Shown here: one piece after another, positions 6,802 through 13,220 of the stretch | How the letters are laid out: each line of letters opens with the position of its first letter | Position numbering within the stretch: the stretch's first letter is position 1 | Origin: Clostridiales bacterium | GTDB taxonomy: Bacteria > Bacillota_A > Clostridia > Saccharofermentanales > Saccharofermentanaceae | Assembly (NCBI GenBank): GCA_017649745.1 | Contig: JAGCGE010000093.1 | Coordinates: forward strand, 1 to 17,736 | Length of the DNA stretch: 17,736 nt | Reading direction: 5' to 3' | Notes under the pieces: generated by a model | The model's input: only the letters and a program-made list of their open reading frames with translations | What the model was told of the DNA's origin: nothing | The model's database searches: none | Made by a program: the position numbers and the translations under genes

Positions 6802-7125
6802 TTGAGAAACTATGATGATGAAAGATTGGCGGCCCATTTTGGTGTTCCTGGTATGAATAGGCCTAATGCTTTACGTTTTAGGATGAAAAAACCAAAAATG
6901 AGCCCCGATAAAAGTGAAATTAAGGAAGAAACTATAGAGCACGAAGATAAAAATCAAAATGAAAAGATAGAAAAGAAGCCATACGAGGTCCATGAATACG
7001 ATAACATTACAATTGTTATTGAACATGATGGAGATCAAGCAAAAATGACTATCTTTGATTTAAAAAAAGTTAATAAAAAAGAAGTAGATGACTACATTAA
7101 GTCTTTACAGAAGGAAGAGAGGTGA
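6802..7125 (+). CDS. Small charged protein with N-terminal H-x-G-x-x-G motif (second of three)
   Basis: Encodes 107 residues from a TTG at 6802, with AAAGGAGG at 6787-6794. Residues 12-18 read HFGVPGM, preceded by MRNYDDERLAA, so it has the same M-R-N opening as its upstream neighbour. After a basic stretch (RFRMKKPKMSPDK) and an acidic/basic disordered middle, residues about 60-107 (YEVHEYDNITIVIEHDG to YIKSLQKEER) look like a small alpha/beta element. The 87 bases before it carry no gene. It is likely a diverged relative or functional partner of the genes on both sides, judged only from the shared motif. Function is unknown. Confidence 0.65.
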   Translation: MRNYDDERLAAHFGVPGMNRPNALRFRMKKPKMSPDKSEIKEETIEHEDKNQNEKIEKKPYEVHEYDNITIVIEHDGDQAKMTIFDLKKVNKKEVDDYIKSLQKEER

Positions 7126-7129
7126 TACC

Positions 7130-8137
7130 ATGGAGAAAGAATTGTATCATCATGGTATAGAAGGTCAGAAGTGGGGTAAACGCCATGGACCTCCTTATCC
7201 TCTTGATAGATCTGAAAGCAGAGCAATTAAGAAGCAAGCAAAAGCACTTGCAAAACAGGAAAAGATTCTCCGTAAGAGAGGCTTGACATCTAAAGCGGCC
7301 TCTAAGTATGCCAAACAGCTTACGGATGAGCAGTTGAACGATATCATCGATCGGCTTAAGAGAGAAGATACGTATAAGAATCTTGTTAAGAAACCTGGCG
7401 ATGAATCAGAAAGCAAGTCAACTAATGAAAAAGCAGCCGATAAGAAGGCCCTTAAGCAAGTAGCAAAAGCTAATGATCCTAATAGTTTTAAGAATACAAC
7501 AAAAAGTATTCTTTCTAGCGGAGCTAAAACATTAGCTGCTGCTGGAATTAAGAAACTTGCAGATGATATGTTCGCTAAAGAAGAAGTGCCTGATATAAAA
7601 TGGACTATGAATCAAGAAGGAAAATTTACAGCAAATGGAACAGGAAAAGACATTAATAAATTGTTTAATTTAGCTGATCAAATTTGGGAATATCAAAAGA
7701 AGGATCGTGGTAATGGGGCAAAAGCTCAAGCTACGTCTATAAAAAATGAGATTATTAAAGAAATAGCTCCAAAAACAAATCAAACTAAATCTTCTGTATC
7801 TGAACCAGATATCGATTGGGACAATCGTTATGGTTTTAGTGTAAAACAGCCAAAAGTTTTAGCTGAAAAACGAGCAGAAAATAAAGTAACGAAGGATATG
7901 AATGACGCTTGGAAAAAGGCAGTCACTGCCTCTGATTTTGCAACAACAATGCAAGAAATAACAACTCCTAAGAAAGCGAATGTTACTACGGAATTGCCAC
8001 CTAGACCTATGAATAAATGGGAAATTCAGGCGACGCAAAGGGGATTACAGTTTTCACATAGTGAGGAAGATACAGAAGCTATACTTAATGCAATAAAATC
8101 AAAATCATTTAAGAATAAAGGAGGTAGCACTAACTAA
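7130..8137 (+). CDS. Basic phage protein with N-terminal HHGIEGQKWGKR motif (third of three)
   Basis: Encodes 335 residues from the ATG at 7130, with GAGGTG at 7118-7123; the frame opens earlier at 7088 but the ribosome site fixes this start. Residues 7-18 (HHGIEGQKWGKR) are the clearest copy of the motif also found in the two upstream genes, and match the widespread phage form. Residues 25-110 are Lys/Ala-rich helices (SRAIKKQAKALAKQEK, then DEQLNDIIDRLKRED). Around residue 140-185 a stretch with TLAAAGIKKLADDMFAKEEV and DIKWTMNQEGKF suggests a small folded domain. The C-terminal third looks loosely ordered. It ends in TAATG, overlapping the portal start by one base, so it is co-translated with the portal and is probably a capsid-assembly or internal virion protein (inference). 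Confidence 0.75.
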   Translation: MEKELYHHGIEGQKWGKRHGPPYPLDRSESRAIKKQAKALAKQEKILRKRGLTSKAASKYAKQLTDEQLNDIIDRLKREDTYKNLVKKPGDESESKSTNEKAADKKALKQVAKANDPNSFKNTTKSILSSGAKTLAAAGIKKLADDMFAKEEVPDIKWTMNQEGKFTANGTGKDINKLFNLADQIWEYQKKDRGNGAKAQATSIKNEIIKEIAPKTNQTKSSVSEPDIDWDNRYGFSVKQPKVLAEKRAENKVTKDMNDAWKKAVTASDFATTMQEITTPKKANVTTELPPRPMNKWEIQATQRGLQFSHSEEDTEAILNAIKSKSFKNKGGSTN

Positions 8138-9393
8138 TGAATATTACCGATAGTATCAAAGGAGCATGGAATGCATTCTCCAGATCTCGGTCTAGTGTTC
8201 TAGAAACTGCTACTCCTGTATATGGTCAATATGTGAGTCCGAGTTATACTCGACCAAATAGAAAACGACTGTCAAGAGGTACTGAGAAGACAATTCTTAA
8301 TGGTATTTACTCAAAAATGGCAGTCGATGCTTCTATGATTGATTTTCGACACGTTCTTTTAGACGAAAATGAGAACTTCGTAGATATTGTACGAGATTCC
8401 ATTGACATGCGTTTGCATATCTCTACAAACACAGATCAAACGCCTACCGCCTTTTTTCAGGACTTGATTATGTCAATGTTTGATGAAGGTCACGCAGTAG
8501 TTGTTCCTGTAGAAAGAGATGATGAAGAGAACGAATTCGGAATTAGAGATATTTATTCTTTACGAGTAGGTAAGGTCGTTCAATGGTATCCAAATCAGGT
8601 TCAAGTTGAGTGCTTTAATCAAAAGACTCAGAAACAGGAACGAATCCTTATCGATAAGAACGATGTATGTATCATTGAAAATCCGTTCTACTCTATAATG
8701 AATGAATACAACTCTACTGCACAAAGAATCATTAGAAAGTTGAGTTTGCTGGACAGCATTGATGAAGAAGCTGGTTCTGGAAAATTAGACATTATTATGC
8801 AATTGCCGTATACTATACGCGGCGAATCTAAGAGAAAATTAGCTGAAGAGAGAAGGAACGATATTGAAGACCAGTTGAAACATTCGAGATACGGTATTGG
8901 ATACATAGATGCAACAGAACGTATCACGCAATTGAATCGACCTGCAGAAAACAATATCTTGAAGGAAATCGAGTACCTTAACAATCATTTGTTAACGCAG
9001 CTTGGCATTCCGCCTTCTATTATTGACGGTACAGCCGATGATGCGGCTAAGATATCGTATTACAATTCAGCAATAACTCCTATTCTTAGAGCTATAAGTG
9101 AAGGATTAACAAGAACTTTCTTTACGGAGATTAGTATTCTTGACGGACATAGAATCATGTACTTTAGAGACATCTTCAAAGATGCACCTGTTACACAGAT
9201 GGCTGAATTGGTTGACAAGTTCTCTAGAAACGAGGTTCTTACTGGTAATGAGCTTAGAGGTAAGATTGGTTATCCGCCTTCCAGCGATCCACAAGCCGAT
9301 CAGCTTATTAACAAGAATATTTCTCACAATGAGAATGCGATTGGAAGTCCTAATTTAAATTTACAGGAAGGAGAAAATCAAAATGAAGTATGA
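8137..9393 (+). CDS. Portal protein (HK97-type)
   Basis: Encodes 418 residues, a usual length for the HK97-like portal that forms the dodecameric DNA channel at the capsid vertex. Recognisable parts are the N-terminal wing region (KMAVDASMIDFRHVLLDENE), the stem-wing segment with GHAVVVPVERDDEENEFG, and the typical helical stretch EIEYLNNHLLTQLGIPPSII followed by GTADDAAKISYYNSAITPIL. The end (from about residue 395) is disordered. The ATG shares a base with the previous stop, AAAGGAGG at 8117-8124 being its ribosome site, and its last 11 bases overlap the start of the protease gene. This order (terminase, portal, protease, capsid) is the standard head layout. Confidence 0.95.
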   Translation: MNITDSIKGAWNAFSRSRSSVLETATPVYGQYVSPSYTRPNRKRLSRGTEKTILNGIYSKMAVDASMIDFRHVLLDENENFVDIVRDSIDMRLHISTNTDQTPTAFFQDLIMSMFDEGHAVVVPVERDDEENEFGIRDIYSLRVGKVVQWYPNQVQVECFNQKTQKQERILIDKNDVCIIENPFYSIMNEYNSTAQRIIRKLSLLDSIDEEAGSGKLDIIMQLPYTIRGESKRKLAEERRNDIEDQLKHSRYGIGYIDATERITQLNRPAENNILKEIEYLNNHLLTQLGIPPSIIDGTADDAAKISYYNSAITPILRAISEGLTRTFFTEISILDGHRIMYFRDIFKDAPVTQMAELVDKFSRNEVLTGNELRGKIGYPPSSDPQADQLINKNISHNENAIGSPNLNLQEGENQNEV

Positions 9394-11647
9394 CTTTTGT
9401 GGTTATGCTACGCGTTACAATGTAAAATGTAGCGATGGCAGAACTATCAGAAAGGATGCTTTTGCGCATTGTGATGGTATTACTGTCCCGCTTATGTTTC
9501 AGCATGGCCACAATGATGTAGATAACATTGTTGGTAACTGCTTGCTGGAATCTAGATCTGACGGTATGTACTGCTATGGTAGTTTCAATGAAACTCTTAG
9601 CGGTGATACTATGAAACAGTGTGTTGAGCACGGAGATATTACATCTCTGTCCATTTACGCCAATCATCTTCAGCAGAATAGCTCTTTGGAAGTATTCCAT
9701 GGTGATATTAGAGAAGTAAGCCTTGTTCTTACAGGAGCAAATCGTGGTGCTTATATCGAAGATATTAACATTGAGCATACAGAAGATGGTGAAAGCGAAG
9801 CTATCATTTATACAGATGCATCTGATTGTGAATTTGCTTTGTCTCATGGTGAGGAATCCGTAGATTCTGATACTCCTGATTATATTCGTGTTATTGATAC
9901 CATGAATGAGGATCAGAAGAAAGTACTTGCATCTTTGGTTTCTGCCGCTTCAAAAGGCGAACTCGATCTGAATATGTCTCACTCTGACGAAGAAGAGGTA
10001 GATGAAGGCGAGAACGAAGAGTACGAAGAATACGATGATGACGTTGATGAAGAAGACGGCGAAGAGTATGAAGAGTACGATGATGAAGACGACGAAGATG
10101 AAGATGAAGAGTATGATGAAGATGAAGACGAGGAAGATGAAGAGTATGATGAAGAAGATTACGATGATGAAGACGAAAACGATGAAGGAGGAAACGAAAT
10201 GAAAAGAAATGTTTTCGAAGCCCAGACGAGCGATAACAAGGTTGCACATGCCGATTTTGCTCAGATTGTTCAGGATGCTGTAGTAAATAAGTCTACGCTT
10301 TCTGATTCTATTCTTATGCACGCCGAGGATTATGGCGTACAGAACATTGAAGATCTGTTCCCGGACCCGAAGGATCTCAACATGCCGCCGGAGTGGATTA
10401 AGCCGGAAAACGCTTGGGTACCGGTAGTACTCAACGGTGTATCCCACACTCCGTTCTCTAGAGTTCGTACCCGTTTTGCTGATATTACAGCTGACGAGGC
10501 TCGTGCGAAGGGTTATGTAAAGGGTAACAGAAAGAAGGAAGAAGTATTCGCACTGCTCAAGCGTGAAACTACTCCTTGTACTATCTATAAGAAGCAGAAG
10601 CTGGATCGTGATGATATCATCGATATCACCGATTTCGATATCGTACCGTGGATCAAGAATGAAATGCAGATGATGCTCGATCTTGAAAGAGCTCTTGCTA
10701 TTCTTGTTGGTGACGGTCGTGATGCTTATGATGAGGATAAGATTCCTGAGGATCATATCAGACCGATTTGGAAGGATGACGAGCTTTATACAATCCGTCG
10801 TCAGGTTTACTTCCCGGAGAATGCAACAGATACAGATAAGACCGAAATCCTTCGTGAAACAATTCTTCGTTCTCGTAAGGACTATAAGGGTTCTGGTAAT
10901 TTGACTCTGTTCTGCAGCCCTGATTGGCTCACAACTATGCTCCTTGCTAAGGATGGTTTCAATCGTCCTCTGTATAAGAACGACGCAGAAGTTGCATCTG
11001 CTCTTCGTGTATCTAAGATTGTGGAGGTTCCGCAGTTTGATGATCGCGTTTACACAGATAGCGATAACAACGAATTCGATCTCGTTGCACTTCTCGTAAA
11101 CCTGTCTGACTACAAAGTAGGTGCTGATCGTGGTGGTAAGACGGAGATGTTCGATGATTTCGATATCGACTTCAACCAGTACAAGTACCTGTTGGAGTGC
11201 CGTTTCTCTGGTGCTCTTACGAAGGTTCGTTCTGCAATCGTTGTTGAGGCTTCTCACTATCCGATGCTTAAGATCGGCGTAGAAGCAGCTGCCCCGAATG
11301 TAGATCTTCTCGGTAAGACAGCCTCTGAACTTCAGTCTGGTATCCGTGTTAACGATCTCGGCGAAATTCGTGGTACACTTAAGTACGTAACGAACTACGA
11401 CGGATTTGAGCAGGGTGCTCAGGGCAACTTCATTGGCCTCAAGATTGACGTAGAAGATGGTTCTACAACTACCGTTGAAATCCTTGGCGGTACATCTGGC
11501 CCGTCTACTCTGGACAGCGATTGCCTGTATGTTGGCAAGATTGCTAACAAGCAGCAGAAGATTCGTATCGTCACAACAAAGGACGGTTCTACAAATACCG
11601 CTATCTACAGCCTCAAGTACATCAATCTCGAAGCTAAGAGATCCTAA
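9383..11647 (+). CDS. Fused prohead protease, acidic tract and major capsid protein
   Basis: One frame of 754 residues. Residues 1 to about 170 match the HK97-type prohead (S78-like) protease, with probable catalytic His41 (LMFQHGHND), Ser90 (ITSLSIYANH) and Glu111 (REVSLVLTGAN). Residues 202-268 are an acidic tract: 54 of 67 are Asp or Glu, most of the rest Tyr. Residues 273-640 match an HK97-fold capsid protein, and about 640-754 form an extra beta domain (GTLKYVTNYDGF, TTVEILGGTSGPSTLDSD, TNTAIYSLKYINLEA) resembling add-on domains of other Bacillota phage capsids. In most phages protease, scaffold and capsid are separate or the scaffold is the capsid's N-terminal delta domain; here all are joined. 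An internal start at codon 273 probably yields free capsid protein. The start at 9383 has GGAAGGAGA and AAAATCAAA before ATG. Confidence 0.9.
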   Translation: MKYDFCGYATRYNVKCSDGRTIRKDAFAHCDGITVPLMFQHGHNDVDNIVGNCLLESRSDGMYCYGSFNETLSGDTMKQCVEHGDITSLSIYANHLQQNSSLEVFHGDIREVSLVLTGANRGAYIEDINIEHTEDGESEAIIYTDASDCEFALSHGEESVDSDTPDYIRVIDTMNEDQKKVLASLVSAASKGELDLNMSHSDEEEVDEGENEEYEEYDDDVDEEDGEEYEEYDDEDDEDEDEEYDEDEDEEDEEYDEEDYDDEDENDEGGNEMKRNVFEAQTSDNKVAHADFAQIVQDAVVNKSTLSDSILMHAEDYGVQNIEDLFPDPKDLNMPPEWIKPENAWVPVVLNGVSHTPFSRVRTRFADITADEARAKGYVKGNRKKEEVFALLKRETTPCTIYKKQKLDRDDIIDITDFDIVPWIKNEMQMMLDLERALAILVGDGRDAYDEDKIPEDHIRPIWKDDELYTIRRQVYFPENATDTDKTEILRETILRSRKDYKGSGNLTLFCSPDWLTTMLLAKDGFNRPLYKNDAEVASALRVSKIVEVPQFDDRVYTDSDNNEFDLVALLVNLSDYKVGADRGGKTEMFDDFDIDFNQYKYLLECRFSGALTKVRSAIVVEASHYPMLKIGVEAAAPNVDLLGKTASELQSGIRVNDLGEIRGTLKYVTNYDGFEQGAQGNFIGLKIDVEDGSTTTVEILGGTSGPSTLDSDCLYVGKIANKQQKIRIVTTKDGSTNTAIYSLKYINLEAKRS
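9987..10190 (+). repeat. Low-complexity GAAGA/GATGA tract encoding the acidic linker
   Basis: The DNA is built almost entirely from GAA, GAG, GAT, GAC and TAC/TAT codons and contains near-repeats of GAAGAGTATGA. The encoded near-repeats are EEYEEYDDD, EEYEEYDDED and EEYDEDEDEED-like. Such a tract is prone to length change by slippage in steps of three bases, which would keep the frame. Confidence 0.8.
10185..10201 (+). promoter_or_regulatory. Internal ribosome binding site and ATG for free major capsid protein
   Basis: AAGGAGG at 10185-10191 lies 7 bases ahead of the in-frame ATG at 10199 (codon 273 of the fusion). Both the consensus and the spacing are as good as at the best ordinary starts in this window, and the ATG falls exactly at the acidic tract / capsid boundary. 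This strongly suggests internal initiation. Confidence 0.75.
10199..11647 (+). CDS. Major capsid protein, separately initiated form (482 residues)
   Basis: Nested in the protease-capsid fusion, same frame, starting MKRNVFEAQTSDNKVAHADF. A 482-residue capsid protein with an HK97 core and a C-terminal extra beta domain is plausible in size. Fourteen of 18 prolines are CCG, as in the tail tube gene, against about 3 of 23 in the large terminase, fitting very high expression of this part. The logic is that hundreds of capsid copies are needed but only some protease; internal initiation makes excess capsid while the full fusion would deliver protease and acidic scaffold-like tract into the prohead. 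The existence of a separate product is inferred from the ribosome site and codon use; an alternative is that all capsid protein comes from cleavage of the fusion. Confidence 0.7.
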   Translation: MKRNVFEAQTSDNKVAHADFAQIVQDAVVNKSTLSDSILMHAEDYGVQNIEDLFPDPKDLNMPPEWIKPENAWVPVVLNGVSHTPFSRVRTRFADITADEARAKGYVKGNRKKEEVFALLKRETTPCTIYKKQKLDRDDIIDITDFDIVPWIKNEMQMMLDLERALAILVGDGRDAYDEDKIPEDHIRPIWKDDELYTIRRQVYFPENATDTDKTEILRETILRSRKDYKGSGNLTLFCSPDWLTTMLLAKDGFNRPLYKNDAEVASALRVSKIVEVPQFDDRVYTDSDNNEFDLVALLVNLSDYKVGADRGGKTEMFDDFDIDFNQYKYLLECRFSGALTKVRSAIVVEASHYPMLKIGVEAAAPNVDLLGKTASELQSGIRVNDLGEIRGTLKYVTNYDGFEQGAQGNFIGLKIDVEDGSTTTVEILGGTSGPSTLDSDCLYVGKIANKQQKIRIVTTKDGSTNTAIYSLKYINLEAKRS

Positions 11648-11655
11648 AAATCAAA

Positions 11656-12000
11656 ATGAGATTCTCTGGTCCTGTGGGCTTTGAGATATATTCTGAGGTA
11701 ACTCCTGGTGTCTGGGACAGAACTGTTGTTGAGAAGCCATATAAAGGGGACGTCGAACAGGAAGTTAGAAGATTATATCCTACTGATGACCGAAACGACG
11801 ATATTAATATCGACAATAGAATCCGAATAACAGCAAATCCTTATGCTCTACAGAATTATCAGCAGATAAAGTTTGTAGAGTATATGGGGAGCTGTTGGAT
11901 TGTTAAGACTGTCGATATACGAAATTATCCCAGTATGTACTTATATTTGGGAGGTGTTTATCATGGCAAACGACAGGCCAAGACAAAACAAGAGGATTAA
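11656..12000 (+). CDS. Head closure protein (Hc1-like)
   Basis: Encodes 114 residues with a small beta-barrel pattern: MRFSGPVGFEIYSEVTPGVW, EKPYKGDVEQEVRRLY, NDDINIDNRIRITANPYA, QQIKFVEYMGSCWIVKTVDI, YLYLGGVYHG. This layout is what I remember for the head-closure (stopper) protein placed after the capsid gene in Bacillota siphophages; it would sit beneath the adaptor ring and hold DNA in. There is no Shine-Dalgarno sequence: the start is preceded by AAAAATCAAA and lies 8 bases after the capsid stop, so it probably relies on coupled re-initiation. It overlaps the next gene by 38 bases. Confidence 0.72.
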   Translation: MRFSGPVGFEIYSEVTPGVWDRTVVEKPYKGDVEQEVRRLYPTDDRNDDINIDNRIRITANPYALQNYQQIKFVEYMGSCWIVKTVDIRNYPSMYLYLGGVYHGKRQAKTKQED

Positions 12001-12304
12001 ATTCCATAGACGGTTGGAGGCTGCTGTTTCTGGAATAACGGGATTATATTTCCAAAAGCCCCCGAATAAGATGATGGAGTATCCGTGTGTTGTCTATACT
12101 TTGGATGGTATGAGAACATTTCATGCCAATAATCAAAAGTATTTGAATGTACCTAGATACACGGTGACCCATATTACTGAGGACCCGGATGATGAAGCTT
12201 TCTATGATTTGTTGAATTTCCCCTATTCTTCGTTTGATAGACACTTCACTTCCGAAGGTCTTCATCACAATGTTTTTACTATTTACGATTTAGGAGGAAA
12301 ATGA
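11963..12304 (+). CDS. Tail completion / tail terminator-like protein
   Basis: Encodes 113 residues from the ATG at 11963; GGGAGGTG at 11949-11954 is the ribosome site. An upstream in-frame start at 11900 has no such site. The pattern FHRRLEAAVSGITGLYFQKP, EYPCVVYTLDG, VPRYTVTHITEDPDDEAFYD and SSFDRHFTSEGLHHNVFTIY is alpha/beta and resembles the tail-completion proteins found just ahead of the tail tube gene. Such a protein caps the tail tube and joins it to the head. Its stop TGA lies one base before the tail tube ATG. The family call is by memory and by its place between head-closure and tube genes. Confidence 0.68.
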   Translation: MANDRPRQNKRIKFHRRLEAAVSGITGLYFQKPPNKMMEYPCVVYTLDGMRTFHANNQKYLNVPRYTVTHITEDPDDEAFYDLLNFPYSSFDRHFTSEGLHHNVFTIYDLGGK

Positions 12305-12305
12305 A

Positions 12306-13220
12306 ATGACAAGAATTCTTTGGGATCAGGTCGGTGAAAGATTTTATGAAACCGGTACTGATCATGGCGTCCTTTATGTAAACGATGGCGTATCTCGTCA
12401 GGATTGGAACAGTGACTATGCTCCGGGTGAGGCTTGGAATGGTCTTACTGGTTTCACAAAGTCTTCTGATGGTGGTACGGCTACTAAGATCTTTGCTGAT
12501 AACATCAAGTATCTTAACCTCATCGCAACCGAGGATAGAAAATTCACCATTAAGTGTTACACATATCCGGATGGTTGGGATCTTTGCAATGGTCTGAGAA
12601 AGGTTAACGGCGTTAAGGGCCTTCGTGTTGGTCAGCAGACTCGTAGACCGTTTGGTTTCTGCTGCCGTACTCTTATCGGTAACGATACAGAAGGTACAGA
12701 CCTCGGTTATAAGCTTAACATCTGCTATGGTGCCACAGCTTCTCCTTCCGATGAAGACTATCAGACAGTTAACGATAACCCGAGTGCTATCGAGTTCTCT
12801 TATGAGGCCGAGACGATTCCGGAAACAATGCCTGGTTACACAGGTCTGAAGCCGTGTGCTATCTTTGAGATCGATTCTCGTGACTTTGAGGGCGACGACG
12901 TCGAGATCCTTAACGACCTCGAGGATATCCTTTATGGTACAGAGAGCGCGGATCCGAGACTTCCGAAGGTTGCAGAACTTCTCGAGATCCTTGGCGGTAC
13001 AGCAACATTTACTCTGAAGCTTATCCAGGGTGATGAGACAACTCTGTCTGTTATCCGTGGTGCTGATGAGCCGCTGTCCAACAATGCAGCTATCAAGGCT
13101 GACGATGTACTTACGATCTCCGTAACTGGTGGTACTGTTAAGGTTAACGATGTTCCGTTCACAAGCGGTAATACGTTTACTGTTGTTGGCGATACGAAGG
13201 TTGAATCCACAGCTACTTGA
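12306..13220 (+). CDS. Major tail tube protein with C-terminal Ig-like domain
   Basis: Encodes 304 residues. GGAGG at 12293-12297 gives an 8-base spacing. Residues 1 to about 220 have the recognisable tail tube core: ILWDQVGERFYETGTDHGVL, GEAWNGLTGFTKSSDGG, IFADNIKYLNLIATEDRKF, YTYPDGWDLCNG, FCCRTLIGNDTEGTDLGYK and NICYGATASPSDEDYQ. Residues about 232-304 (ATFTLKLIQGDETTLSVIRG to FTVVGDTKVESTAT) look like a small Ig-like or beta add-on domain. Ten of 12 prolines are CCG, as expected for an abundant protein. It polymerises into the tube through which DNA passes. It ends in TGA, after which the same frame stays open for 243 more codons, suggesting a minor elongated form by readthrough. Confidence 0.9.
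   Translation: MTRILWDQVGERFYETGTDHGVLYVNDGVSRQDWNSDYAPGEAWNGLTGFTKSSDGGTATKIFADNIKYLNLIATEDRKFTIKCYTYPDGWDLCNGLRKVNGVKGLRVGQQTRRPFGFCCRTLIGNDTEGTDLGYKLNICYGATASPSDEDYQTVNDNPSAIEFSYEAETIPETMPGYTGLKPCAIFEIDSRDFEGDDVEILNDLEDILYGTESADPRLPKVAELLEILGGTATFTLKLIQGDETTLSVIRGADEPLSNNAAIKADDVLTISVTGGTVKVNDVPFTSGNTFTVVGDTKVESTAT
13218..13220 (+). other. TGA stop, candidate readthrough site in the tail tube gene
   Basis: The context is ACT TGA AGT. The codon sits in the loop between CCAC (13207-13210) and GTGG (13222-13225), and also within the short palindrome ACTTGAAGT. No in-frame stop follows until 13950. TGA is used as a normal stop elsewhere here (for example at 3792, 4282, 12302, 15108), so general recoding is excluded; only local readthrough or a recent nonsense mutation would join the two parts. 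Confidence 0.5.

Noticed and set aside
9891..10247. His/Leu/Arg-rich frame on the - strand
   Set aside because: Low-complexity shadow of the acidic repeat on the opposite strand, not a histidine-rich metal-binding protein.
9950..11257. Long open frame on the - strand (435 codons) opposite the protease-capsid gene
   Set aside because: It mirrors the acidic GAA/GAT tract and the codon pattern of the real gene; the product is repetitive Ile/Val/Phe- or His/Leu-rich sequence with no ribosome site or domain.
13218..13220. TGA recoded as an amino acid throughout the phage
   Set aside because: TGA is the evident stop of several genes (3792, 4282, 12302, 15108, 15497) and no long gene has an in-frame TGA, so only a local event is possible.
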